DNA of 7,975 bases, taken from assembly GCA_025363535.1 (NCBI GenBank), contig JANYDP010000329.1, positions 1 through 7,975 of the forward strand, written 5' to 3'. Under the pieces are notes generated by a model that saw nothing but the letters and a program-made list of their open reading frames with translations, did not search any database and was not told the origin of the DNA. Below are positions 1 to 6,632 of the stretch, piece by piece; the first letter of the stretch is position 1; every line of letters begins with the position of its first letter. A program made the position numbers and the translations under genes. The stretch is from Verrucomicrobiota bacterium (GTDB lineage: Bacteria; Verrucomicrobiota; Verrucomicrobiia; Limisphaerales; CAIQOK01).

Positions 1-2555
1 TACCCTTTCAACCGGTTGAAGCCGGCCACCACATCCTGCCGCACCGGCAACGAACCAAACAGGAAACCGAACCGGTCAGGATCACCCTGGCTATTCCGCG
101 TATGAAACGAGCCAGACTGATACATCAGTCCCGCAATGGTCGAGTGTCGTTCACTTTCAAAAATCTGTTGTATCTCACCTGAAAAAATGTCGAGCTGGCC
201 GAGATAACTCTGCGTGAAAAAAATGGGCGCGGCCGCAGTCACGGAAGTCAGATTCGTCAGCAGCGCTAGGCTGCCGCTGTTGCCGCCCGGATCGTTCACC
301 CTCAGATCGGAATGTAGGTATGCCGCCAGCAGCAGCGTATGCGACTGCGGACTCCACTCGCGATGCCAGCCGGCCACCACCGTCGGCTCAATCGCATCCT
401 GGGTGCGCAGAGCCGGATTGGCATCGGCGTTGTTGTAATACGGCGTCACATCGCCCGTACGACTCACCGAATCCGTCACCTCAAAATACAAACTGTCCTG
501 CGGGCCGACCTGATGTTGGATGCGCGCCGCCACCGAACGTTCCTCCAGGTCATCGTTCGGGCGTGTCCCAGGATCGCGACGATACGATCCTTCCAGCGCG
601 TACGCCGTTCCATCCACCACGCCAAATTGCGCCGCACTGACCGACCAGACTCCCCGGCTCAAATACTCAGCATCCGTAACCAGTCCCACCCGGTTGCGTT
701 CAAAAAGCTGCGAATACTCCTGCTGCGACACCAGCCGCGAAAGCGAACTGCCGCCCACCGGCGAAAGCAGATTGGCCAGCAGATGTTCGGCAACGGCCGG
801 CGTCTCATAGCGAAGATTGACCTGCTGCGGATCCAGCAAGGCCGTGTAGCTGTCCGACAAAAACTGGTGCGCCGCCCCGTTCGCATAATCCGCGCTCAAC
901 GCATTGCCCGCCTCGCGCAAACTCACGTCGCTCATTCCAACGTCGCGATAGATGCTCGCCAGATTCGCCCCGCTCACCGCGCGATCCTGATCCAGCAGCA
1001 GCCGCGAGCGATAGACGCGGCGGTTGTCGTTCAACTTCTGAGATTGTTCCAGTTCGCCGACCGCCTCGTTGATCCGGTTGCCCTGCTCCAGCAGCAACGC
1101 CGAGTAAAGCCACGCCGTCGGATCATTGGCGTCACGCTCCTTGGCCAGCGCCAGTTCGCGTTCTGCCCGGGATTTGTTGCCGAGTTCGCTCCACGCTTTG
1201 CCAAGATAGCTGCGGAACAAAGCACGCTGCGGTTCCAGTGTGGCGGCCACCTGCAGGTCGTCACGGCCTTCGGAAATGTTTCCACGCCGGATACGACAAA
1301 GCCCGCGACCCAGCCAGGCATTGCCAAACGCACCATCCATTGCGATGGCGCGGTTAAATTCCGCCATCGCCTCGCGGATATGATTCTGCGCGGCGAACGC
1401 AAAGCCCCGCAGTGTCACGGCCTCGGCGTTGCGCGGCGCGAGGGCGAGACTTTTTTCCAACGCAGCCAGCGCCAGCCTGGTGTGGCCGAAACTAAATTCC
1501 AGTTCGGCCACGCGCGCCCAGCCAAAACCAAATTGCGGCGCAAGCGCGACGGCAGCTTCGGCGGCGCGCAAAGCGGCGGGCAGCTTTGACTGCGCCTGAA
1601 ACTGATAGGATCGGGCCAGCGCTTCGGTGGCGGAGTTTGTGGAAAGTAAAACCGTGTTGGTGGCCGGAACATTTTTCACCGCCACGATCAATGCGCGCAA
1701 AGCGGCGGCCAGGTTGCCGCTGGTCGGCAGCAAAGTTTCCGCCTGGTCCACTTTGCCGACGGACAACAGCAGTGCCGCGTAAAAAGTTTTTTCCGCCTCG
1801 GAAACCGGCACGCGCCCGTCCGGGTAAGCCGCCAGCGCCGCGAGCAAATCCCCGGCGCGATAAGCCGCGAGCGAGTCCGCCAACGCTGTTGGCTCAGGCG
1901 CGGCGAAGTGAAGTTCGCCCACGTCCAGCACGCCGGGATAATACAGGCACCATTGGATGATGTTGCGAGCGTCAATTACCGCTGTCTTCACGGGTGCCTG
2001 CCCCGGCTCGACCACGCCTTGTTCGCCACTCTTGAGTTGGATCGCGCCGAACGCATTCGACAAATCCACTTCGCCATCGAACATCGTCAGCACCGTGCGG
2101 CCATTGTCCGCAACCGCGAGATGAAATTCAGTTCCACGAATCGCCGCCGTGGCCGTACGCGTCTTGAACTGCACGTCCACCGGTTTGTCGCGATGAAAAA
2201 AATAGAGCAGCCCCTTGCTCAAACTGAACACCGGCTTGTCCGGCGCCTCGGGCAGCGGCTCGATGAGGAACTCCGACAGCTCGAACATGCGCAGCGTGCT
2301 TTGATCCAGCAGATGCAAGGTGGCGCGGCTGCGTTCGCCGGTGCGGACACGATCGGCAACCCGGAGGATTTGATTCGTCAAGGCCGTCGTCCACGTCGTC
2401 GCACCCGCGCGGGCGGCTTCCACCCGGCCTTCCTTTTCCAGCACGGTCACTTCATTCTTGCGCACCGGCGCGGCGGTGGCCGGCGCAAAAAAGGCGATCG
2501 CGCCCAGCCAAGCCAGAAAAAAGATTACCACGGAACGAGAAGGTCGGTAATTCAT
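1..2555 (-). CDS. FecR-domain, TPR-repeat exported protein with probable outer-membrane barrel (C-terminus beyond window)
   Basis: The minus-strand frame from the ATG at 2555 stays open for 851 codons to the window edge, so the C-terminus is missing. Residues 1-29 look like a Sec signal peptide: basic start, hydrophobic core VVIFFLAWLGAIAFF, then APATAA before the likely cut. Residues about 64-190 match a FecR domain: RVRTGERSRATLHLLD, a G-L-L-Y-F turn, AAIRGTEFHLAV (138-149), MFDGEVDL, and a closing LKSGEQGVV. About six TPR-like helical pairs follow between residues 311 and 511. Residues 515-570 carry RSRLLLDQD, then LASIYRDVG and AHQFLSDSY, a block I recall from large FecR/TPR membrane proteins. 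From about 610 on, aromatic-rich alternating segments (for example SLYFEVTDSV and HTLLLAAYLHSDL) suggest beta strands of an outer-membrane barrel. Function is unknown; a structural or transport role at the outer membrane is inference. No clear Shine-Dalgarno precedes the start. It lies 97 bases downstream of mutM on the same strand. Confidence 0.85.
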   Translation of the reverse strand, partial: MNYRPSRSVVIFFLAWLGAIAFFAPATAAPVRKNEVTVLEKEGRVEAARAGATTWTTALTNQILRVADRVRTGERSRATLHLLDQSTLRMFELSEFLIEPLPEAPDKPVFSLSKGLLYFFHRDKPVDVQFKTRTATAAIRGTEFHLAVADNGRTVLTMFDGEVDLSNAFGAIQLKSGEQGVVEPGQAPVKTAVIDARNIIQWCLYYPGVLDVGELHFAAPEPTALADSLAAYRAGDLLAALAAYPDGRVPVSEAEKTFYAALLLSVGKVDQAETLLPTSGNLAAALRALIVAVKNVPATNTVLLSTNSATEALARSYQFQAQSKLPAALRAAEAAVALAPQFGFGWARVAELEFSFGHTRLALAALEKSLALAPRNAEAVTLRGFAFAAQNHIREAMAEFNRAIAMDGAFGNAWLGRGLCRIRRGNISEGRDDLQVAATLEPQRALFRSYLGKAWSELGNKSRAERELALAKERDANDPTAWLYSALLLEQGNRINEAVGELEQSQKLNDNRRVYRSRLLLDQDRAVSGANLASIYRDVGMSDVSLREAGNALSADYANGAAHQFLSDSYTALLDPQQVNLRYETPAVAEHLLANLLSPVGGSSLSRLVSQQEYSQLFERNRVGLVTDAEYLSRGVWSVSAAQFGVVDGTAYALEGSYRRDPGTRPNDDLEERSVAARIQHQVGPQDSLYFEVTDSVSRTGDVTPYYNNADANPALRTQDAIEPTVVAGWHREWSPQSHTLLLAAYLHSDLRVNDPGGNSGSLALLTNLTSVTAAAPIFFTQSYLGQLDIFSGEIQQIFESERHSTIAGLMYQSGSFHTRNSQGDPDRFGFLFGSLPVRQDVVAGFNRLKG

Positions 2556-2598
2556 GGTGCGTGCTTATTCAAAGCTGGCTTCGGGAATTGATTGCCTG

Positions 2599-2628
2599 CA
2601 TCTAGGCGAAGTCCCGGCCCCACGTCAA
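2599..2628 (-). promoter_or_regulatory. Weak candidate promoter for the FecR-TPR gene
   Basis: On the minus strand, TTGACG (2628-2623) is followed after 18 bases by TAGATG (2604-2599). The -35 matches the sigma70 consensus at five of six positions, but the -10 at only three. Transcription would start near 2592, leaving a leader of about 37 bases before the ATG at 2555. It lies in the 98-base gap after mutM, so the FecR-TPR gene could be transcribed independently of pyrH-mutM. The match is weak enough to be chance. Confidence 0.25.
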
Positions 2629-2653
2629 GCCAATCATCTGATTCAGGAAGATT

Positions 2654-3505
2654 TCAACCACGCTGGCAGGTCGGGCAATAAAACGTGCTGCGCGCCGCCT
2701 GCACCAAACGCTTGATCAAGGTTTTGCATTTGCGGCACGGCTGGCCGACGCGGTCATAAACCTGCAACCGCTCGGCGTAATAATCCGGCGCACCGGGAAC
2801 GCTGCCAAAATAAAACAACCCGTCGCGCTCATCCGCACCCGCGTAGTTCAGGGGAATCGTGCTCCCCCGTTTGATCGCGTCGGCGAGTGTCTGGCGGATG
2901 GTCTGACGCAAGCGCGCCACCTGCGCGGGCTTCAGCCGTCGCGCCGCGAGCCTCGGCGAAATCCCGGCGCGGAACAGCGCTTCGCTCGCGTAGATGTTGC
3001 CCACGCCAGCCACCACGCTTTGATCCAGCAGTTTGACCTTGATCGGCTGCGTGGATTTTTTCAACGCGGCCGAAAAACTCCCGTCGGAAAATTCCCGGGA
3101 CCACGGCTCCGGCCCCAGCCCCGCCAGCGAACTTACATCCAGTGTCAACCGGCCGAAATAGCGTGTGTCTTCGTAGATAAAATTCTCCCGGCCCAGATGC
3201 AAAACCACGGCGGCATGTTTCGGCAGCGGAGTTTTTTCGGGAGCAAGATACATGCGGCCCGTCATCCCCAAATGGCCGACAAGCGCGCGCGGCTTCCCGA
3301 GTCTGGAGCGGAGTTGGAAGACGAGATATTTTCCGCGCCGCGTCAGGCTGAGAAATGTTGCACCGACCAGGGCGCTCTGAAATTCCGCCAGGGTGGTGGG
3401 CTGCAAAACCTTGGGCCGCCGCACCTGCACAGAGCGAACTTTCCGGCCGCGCACCAGCGGCGCGAGGTGGCGCACGAGCACTTCAACTTCCGGCAGTTCG
3501 GGCAT
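2654..3505 (-). CDS. mutM: Formamidopyrimidine-DNA glycosylase (Fpg/MutM)
   Basis: This bifunctional base-excision repair enzyme removes 8-oxoguanine and formamidopyrimidines from DNA and cleaves the resulting abasic site by beta,delta-elimination. The 283-residue protein has near-family length (E. coli 269) and all the hallmarks. The N-terminal PELPEVE gives catalytic Pro2 and Glu3 once Met1 is removed. K59 in TRRGKYLVF is the conserved catalytic lysine. HLGMTGRM (78-85) is the family motif, and VVAGVGNIYASEALF holds DNA-contacting Asn170 of the helix-two-turn-helix. The C-terminal zinc finger is complete, with C257/C260 and C277/C280, and R272 in the hairpin that grips DNA. The ATG at 3505 is fixed by the N-terminal proline. 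That start shares one base with the pyrH stop, so translation is probably coupled to pyrH. Identification as MutM rather than Nei rests on the N-terminus and overall motif set. Confidence 0.97.
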   Translation of the reverse strand: MPELPEVEVLVRHLAPLVRGRKVRSVQVRRPKVLQPTTLAEFQSALVGATFLSLTRRGKYLVFQLRSRLGKPRALVGHLGMTGRMYLAPEKTPLPKHAAVVLHLGRENFIYEDTRYFGRLTLDVSSLAGLGPEPWSREFSDGSFSAALKKSTQPIKVKLLDQSVVAGVGNIYASEALFRAGISPRLAARRLKPAQVARLRQTIRQTLADAIKRGSTIPLNYAGADERDGLFYFGSVPGAPDYYAERLQVYDRVGQPCRKCKTLIKRLVQAARSTFYCPTCQRG

Positions 3506-4230
3506 CAGCTCGTCACCAGCGTTCCGACTTTTTCCCCCATGACGACCCGCCGCAGATTGTGCGGCCGGAACAAATCAAACACCACGATCGGCATCTTGTT
3601 GTCCATGCACAGCGAGAAGGCCGTCGAATCCAGCACCTTCAACTGCCGTTGCAGCGCGTCTAGGTAGGTGATCTGCGCGAACCGTTTCGCCTTGGAGTTT
3701 TTCTTGGGATCGCTGTCGTAGATGCCGTCCACCTTGGTCGCCTTGAGGATGGCTTCGGCACCGATTTCGTTGGCGCGCAAAGCCGCCGCCGTGTCCGTGG
3801 AAAAATAAGGATTGCCCGTGCCGCCGCCAAAAATGACCACGCGGCCCTTTTCCAGATGCCGCACCGCACGGCGGCGGATGAACGGCTCGGCCACCTGCGT
3901 CATGGTGATGGCGCTCTGCACGCGTGTGGCCACGCCGAGTTTTTCCAGCGCATCCTGCAACGCCAGCGCATTGATGATCGTGGCCAGCATGCCCATGTAA
4001 TCGCCGGTCGCCCGCTCGATGCCGCGCTCGCTGCCAGCCAGTCCGCGAAAGATGTTGCCGCCGCCAATGACGATGACGACTTGCACGCCCAGTTCCCGCA
4101 CCTCGCGTACTTGCTCGGCCATGCTTTGCAATGCCGGAGCGGAGATGCTCACGCCGTTTTCGCCGCCGAGGGCTTCACCGCTGAGTTTGAGCAGGACGCG
4201 GCGGTATTTGGGATGGCTGCTTTTTTTCAT
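3505..4230 (-). CDS. pyrH: Uridylate (UMP) kinase
   Basis: Cytoplasmic UMP kinase of the amino-acid-kinase fold; it phosphorylates UMP to UDP with ATP in pyrimidine nucleotide synthesis and is usually hexameric and essential. With the ATG at 4230 the protein is 241 residues, the usual length. Visible motifs are LLKLSGEAL (13-21, phosphate-binding lysine K15), VIGGGNIFRG (54-63), TGDYMGMLAT (75-84, UMP binding), FGGGTGNPYFSTDTAA (134-149), KATKVDGIYDSDPKKN (163-178) and the C-terminal LDSTAFSLCMDN. The frame is open upstream to an ATG at 4356, but that would add 42 residues unlike the family. The candidate promoter also lies inside the extension, so I reject it. There is no strong Shine-Dalgarno. 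In many bacteria pyrH sits between tsf and frr; here it is followed by mutM with a one-base overlap and preceded by a divergent GH5 gene. Confidence 0.97.
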   Translation of the reverse strand: MKKSSHPKYRRVLLKLSGEALGGENGVSISAPALQSMAEQVREVRELGVQVVIVIGGGNIFRGLAGSERGIERATGDYMGMLATIINALALQDALEKLGVATRVQSAITMTQVAEPFIRRRAVRHLEKGRVVIFGGGTGNPYFSTDTAAALRANEIGAEAILKATKVDGIYDSDPKKNSKAKRFAQITYLDALQRQLKVLDSTAFSLCMDNKMPIVVFDLFRPHNLRRVVMGEKVGTLVTS

Positions 4231-4261
4231 GCGTAATAAATCGTCGCTGACTGCGCGGCAC

Positions 4262-4290
4262 GTTTTACCAGCCCAAACGAACCAGGTCAA
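4262..4290 (-). promoter_or_regulatory. Candidate sigma70-type promoter for pyrH-mutM
   Basis: Reading the minus strand, TTGACC (4290-4285) is followed after exactly 17 bases by TAAAAC (4267-4262). The -35 matches at five of six positions and the -10 at four of six, with a TG one base before the -10 (extended -10 form). Transcription would begin near 4255, about 25 bases before the pyrH ATG at 4230. This is the best promoter-like sequence in the window. It also supports the shorter pyrH start, since the longer alternative would begin upstream of it. Confidence 0.5.
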
Positions 4291-4323
4291 TGAAGTCTCT
4301 CCTGGGTAGTGTTCTGATATTGC

Positions 4324-4345
4324 GATGACGAGGTAACGGGTCATC
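4324..4345. repeat. GATGAC inverted repeat in the pyrH/GH5 intergenic region
   Basis: GATGAC at 4324-4329 is repeated inverted as GTCATC at 4340-4345 with a 10-base spacer, so the half-site centres are 16 bases apart. A third, direct copy (GATGACCTG) lies at 4410-4418. The pair sits about 70-90 bases upstream of the predicted pyrH start of transcription, where an activator or repressor could bind. Six-base arms are short, so chance is a real alternative. The whole 230-base gap 4231-4460 holds no other gene I can support. Confidence 0.3.
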
Positions 4346-4460
4346 CGGCAAAGCACTTCTTACGTCGTGCCCTACGGCCAGAACATCCTTTCCTCCTGTC
4401 ATAGGAATTGATGACCTGTTTGCATCTTGAAACATTTGCTTATTCCCAGACTCTTTACGG

Positions 4461-5618
4461 GTGAAGTTGTTCATCCTTCTGCTCACGTTCTGCGCCTTGT
4501 GCCGCCCGTGCGAAATATCTGTCGCGGCCGGCACCAACGCCTTTGTGCCGGCCAACCCGCCGGAGATGAAACCGCTCACCGATCGCACTTCGCCCGCCCA
4601 TCGGACGGCCCGGCTTTTCCAGCACGGCGTCAATCTGGGCAATTATCTGGAAGCCCCGTCGGACTGGGGCGTGCGGGTTTCCGCCGGGGAATTTGACCAG
4701 ATGCACGCGGAAGGTTTTGATCATATCCGTGTGCCGGTTGGCTGGCATCGCCACACCGGCCCTGGCCCGGACTTCATCATCTCGCCCGATTTTTTTGGCC
4801 AGGTGGATTTCGTTGTCACCAATGCGTTCGCCAGCCACCTGGCCGTACTGGTCAACCTGCATCACTTCGGCGAGTTCGACACCAACCCGGTTGAATCCAC
4901 GGACAGATTGCTCGCCCTCTGGCGGCAGATCGCCGCGCATTACGCAAAGTTTCCGCCGACACTGGCCTTTGAACTGTTGAACGAACCGCATGACCACGCG
5001 ACGACGACGGTGGTCAATCCCATTTACGCCCGCGTCCTCACGGACATCCGCCAGACGAATCCAAACCGCACCCTTTTTGTCGAGCCGGGCAACTGGGGCA
5101 ATATTGATGAACTAAAAAACCTGGTGCTGCCGGCGGCCGATGACAACCTCATCGTGTCCGTGCATTGCTACGAACCGTTTCGCTTCACGCATCAGGGCGC
5201 GGGCTGGTCCGGCCCCGATGTGAAAGTGCAGGGCATCCAGTTTCCCGGGCCGCCCGCCACGCCGCTCGTGCCCGATCCGGCGCTCAAGCTGAACCCGTGG
5301 GTGGCGGAATGGATTCAGAACTACAACACCCTCCCGACGGAAAAAAATCCCAGCAGTCCGGCGGCCTTCACTGGCAGGCTGAAGCTGGCCCATGAATGGT
5401 CGGAGCATTACGGCCGCCCGGTTCACGTCGGAGAATTTGGCTGTTACACCAAGGCGGACCCGGAATCGCGCGTCCGGTTTTATGCCGCGATTCGCCGCAC
5501 GCTCGAAGAACAAAAGCTCGGCTGGGCCGTCTGGGACTGGAGCGGCAGCTTCCGTTACTGGGATAAAAGAAAGAACGAACCAGTGTCTGGAATGCGCGAG
5601 GCGCTGTTCGGGAAATGA
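4461..5618 (+). CDS. Secreted glycoside hydrolase family 5 (cellulase-like)
   Basis: This is a retaining beta-glycosidase of clan GH-A with a (beta/alpha)8 barrel, probably acting on beta-glucan or a related polysaccharide outside the cytoplasm. Residues 1-23 form a signal peptide (MKLFILLLTFCAL core, likely cut near SVAAG). No proper lipobox is present despite three cysteines. The catalytic domain fills the rest: HGVNLGNYLEAP (55-66), HIRVPVGW with R90, VNLHHF with H134/H135, FELLNEPHD with the acid/base E175, VSVHCYEPF with H235 and Y237, VHVGEFGCY with the nucleophile E325, and the substrate-stacking region GWAVWDWSGSF (354-364). At 385 residues it is a single-domain enzyme with no carbohydrate-binding module. 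The start is the GTG at 4461; an in-frame stop lies at 4428-4430. Exact substrate (cellulose, mannan, beta-1,3-glucan) cannot be read from the sequence. Confidence 0.93.
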   Translation: MKLFILLLTFCALCRPCEISVAAGTNAFVPANPPEMKPLTDRTSPAHRTARLFQHGVNLGNYLEAPSDWGVRVSAGEFDQMHAEGFDHIRVPVGWHRHTGPGPDFIISPDFFGQVDFVVTNAFASHLAVLVNLHHFGEFDTNPVESTDRLLALWRQIAAHYAKFPPTLAFELLNEPHDHATTTVVNPIYARVLTDIRQTNPNRTLFVEPGNWGNIDELKNLVLPAADDNLIVSVHCYEPFRFTHQGAGWSGPDVKVQGIQFPGPPATPLVPDPALKLNPWVAEWIQNYNTLPTEKNPSSPAAFTGRLKLAHEWSEHYGRPVHVGEFGCYTKADPESRVRFYAAIRRTLEEQKLGWAVWDWSGSFRYWDKRKNEPVSGMREALFGK

Positions 5619-5621
5619 CCA

Positions 5622-6473
5622 CTACGCCGTTTCGGCGCGCAAAAGATTTTCGTAAGCTCCCTGGATTTTTTTGACGCACGCGGCACGACGCAATTTCCAC
5701 CCGTCTAATGCGACGGCCTCCACAATTCCCCAACTGCTCATGGCCAGAAACACCCCTTGCGCCGAAAGCAATTCCTTCGGGCGCGGCGACATCTCTTTTG
5801 CCGGGAGGTTCAGCTTGCGGCATATTTCGAGGACGGCCAGACGTGTCACCCCCGGCAAAATCCCGGCGGCCAGCGGCGGCGTGCAGACTCTGCCTCCCTT
5901 CACCCAGAATAAATTGCTGGTCGTGCCTTCGACCGCGCGCCCCCGCGTATTCAACAGCAGCGCCTCGTCGGCACCGGCGGCATCCGCTTCGGCGCGGGCG
6001 AGGATTTGCGGCAGCTTGTTGGCGTTTTTGAACTGCGCCAGCGGTTCGTTCGCGGGGAGCCGACGGCCAGCTGTGACCAGCTTCCAGAGCGGCGGCCTAT
6101 CCAGGTTGATCTGCGGCACTGGATGCAGGCTCATCACAAATGAAGGGGAATCCGCACCCTTGGGCGAATAGCCACGTTCGCCCACGCCGCGCGACAATGC
6201 CAATCGTAACAGGGCTTCCGGCATTTTGTTTTTCCGGATGAGTTGCGCGGCGAACTCTTGGATTTGCTCCGGGGAAAACGGTGGACGGATTTTCAAATAC
6301 CTGGTGCCGTGCAAAAATCTTTCCATGTGCTGCGCCCAGCGAAACGGTTTGCCCTGACAGATCCGCACGGCTTCAAACAAGCCGTCACCGTAGAGAAAGC
6401 CCCGGTCAAAAACCGAAACCACCGCCCGCGCTTCGGGAACAAACTGACCATTGAGAAAAACGATCACCGGCAA
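5622..6473 (-). CDS. Fold-type IV PLP-dependent aminotransferase / aminodeoxychorismate lyase family protein
   Basis: This is a cytoplasmic pyridoxal-phosphate enzyme of the class IV family (branched-chain aminotransferase, D-amino-acid aminotransferase, PabC). Evidence: FLNGQFVPEA (6-15), VFDRGFLYGDGLFEAVR (21-37), the probable Schiff-base lysine K149 in QFKNANKLPQILARAEA, GADEALLLN, the cofactor-nitrogen contact E182 in AVEGTTSNLFW, and the phosphate-binding PGVTR (207-211). The D-R-G-x-x-Y-G-D-G-L-F-E form is commoner in PabC- and Dat-like proteins than in IlvE, but substrate cannot be decided, so no symbol is given. The usual K-T/S-L-N around the lysine is K-N-A-N here. The start is TTG at 6473, with an in-frame stop at 6479-6477; GTG at 6467 is equally plausible and gives the more typical N-terminus MIVFLNGQ. 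Length, 281-283 residues, is normal. Its stop lies 3 bases from that of the convergent GH5 gene. Confidence 0.93.
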   Translation of the reverse strand: MPVIVFLNGQFVPEARAVVSVFDRGFLYGDGLFEAVRICQGKPFRWAQHMERFLHGTRYLKIRPPFSPEQIQEFAAQLIRKNKMPEALLRLALSRGVGERGYSPKGADSPSFVMSLHPVPQINLDRPPLWKLVTAGRRLPANEPLAQFKNANKLPQILARAEADAAGADEALLLNTRGRAVEGTTSNLFWVKGGRVCTPPLAAGILPGVTRLAVLEICRKLNLPAKEMSPRPKELLSAQGVFLAMSSWGIVEAVALDGWKLRRAACVKKIQGAYENLLRAETA

Positions 6474-6514
6474 GTTTTACCGGAGAAGCCTTGAAACGGG
6501 GAGAAAAAAGTCGA

Positions 6515-6589
6515 TTGAACCGCCAATCCGCGCTGATCGCCACCAATGGAAGAATGATCAGCAGAGGTGGCGCAGATTGGCGATTTCAA
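6515..6589. repeat. 75-bp imperfect palindrome upstream of the sigma-factor gene
   Basis: CGCCAATCCGCGC (6521-6533) pairs with GCGCAGATTGGCG (6570-6582) at 12 of 13 positions. TTGAA (6515-6519) outside it pairs with TTCAA (6585-6589) across a small internal loop. Inside, two further pairings compete: GCTGATC (6532-6538) with GATCAGC (6556-6562), and CGCCACC (6538-6544) with GGTGGCG (6566-6572). It lies between the divergent aminotransferase and sigma-factor genes. It could be a dispersed intergenic palindrome (REP-like), a regulatory RNA fold or a protein-binding site. There is no T-tract typical of a terminator. Confidence 0.7.
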
Positions 6590-6599
6590 AATAAGTTGT

Positions 6600-6619
6600 C
6601 CGGTTTTCTCTGGAACCGG
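6600..6619. repeat. Small inverted repeat just before the sigma-factor start
   Basis: CCGGTT (6600-6605) and AACCGG (6614-6619) are perfect six-base arms around an eight-base loop. The right arm ends 13 bases before the ATG at 6633. In RNA this would form a short hairpin close to the ribosome-binding region; in DNA it could be an operator. It is short and could be chance. Confidence 0.35.
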
Positions 6620-6632
6620 CATTTATAGACAG

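Noticed and set aside
339..1589. Long plus-strand open frame (416 codons) opposite the FecR-TPR gene
   Set aside because: It is rich in Arg, Gln and His with no recognisable motif, and the minus-strand frame carries clear signal-peptide, FecR and TPR features. It is an antisense shadow of GC-rich coding DNA.
1560..1710. Repeated GCGCAAAGCGGCGG in the FecR-TPR gene, also similar in pyrH
   Set aside because: It encodes Ala-Ala-Leu-Arg-Ala in helical segments and is explained by coding bias.
1908..2591. Plus-strand open frame of 227 codons opposite the N-terminal half of the FecR-TPR gene
   Set aside because: Composition is that of a reverse-strand shadow; no domain or ribosome-binding site.
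3020..3667. Plus-strand open frame spanning mutM and pyrH antisense
   Set aside because: It crosses two confidently identified genes on the other strand and has no motif of its own.
4231..4356. N-terminal extension of pyrH to the ATG at 4356
   Set aside because: UMP kinases of this type start a few residues before the LLKLSGEAL motif; the extension is unlike the family and the best promoter lies within it.
4265..4402. 45-codon minus-strand open frame in the pyrH/GH5 intergenic region
   Set aside because: It reads plausibly but has no ribosome-binding site of its own and overlaps the pyrH promoter; I found no support beyond an open frame.
6567..6632. GTG start for the sigma factor at 6567
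   Set aside because: The added 22 residues would be encoded partly by the right arm of the palindrome and lack sigma-factor similarity; family members as I recall them begin close to the DMTLLREYA segment.
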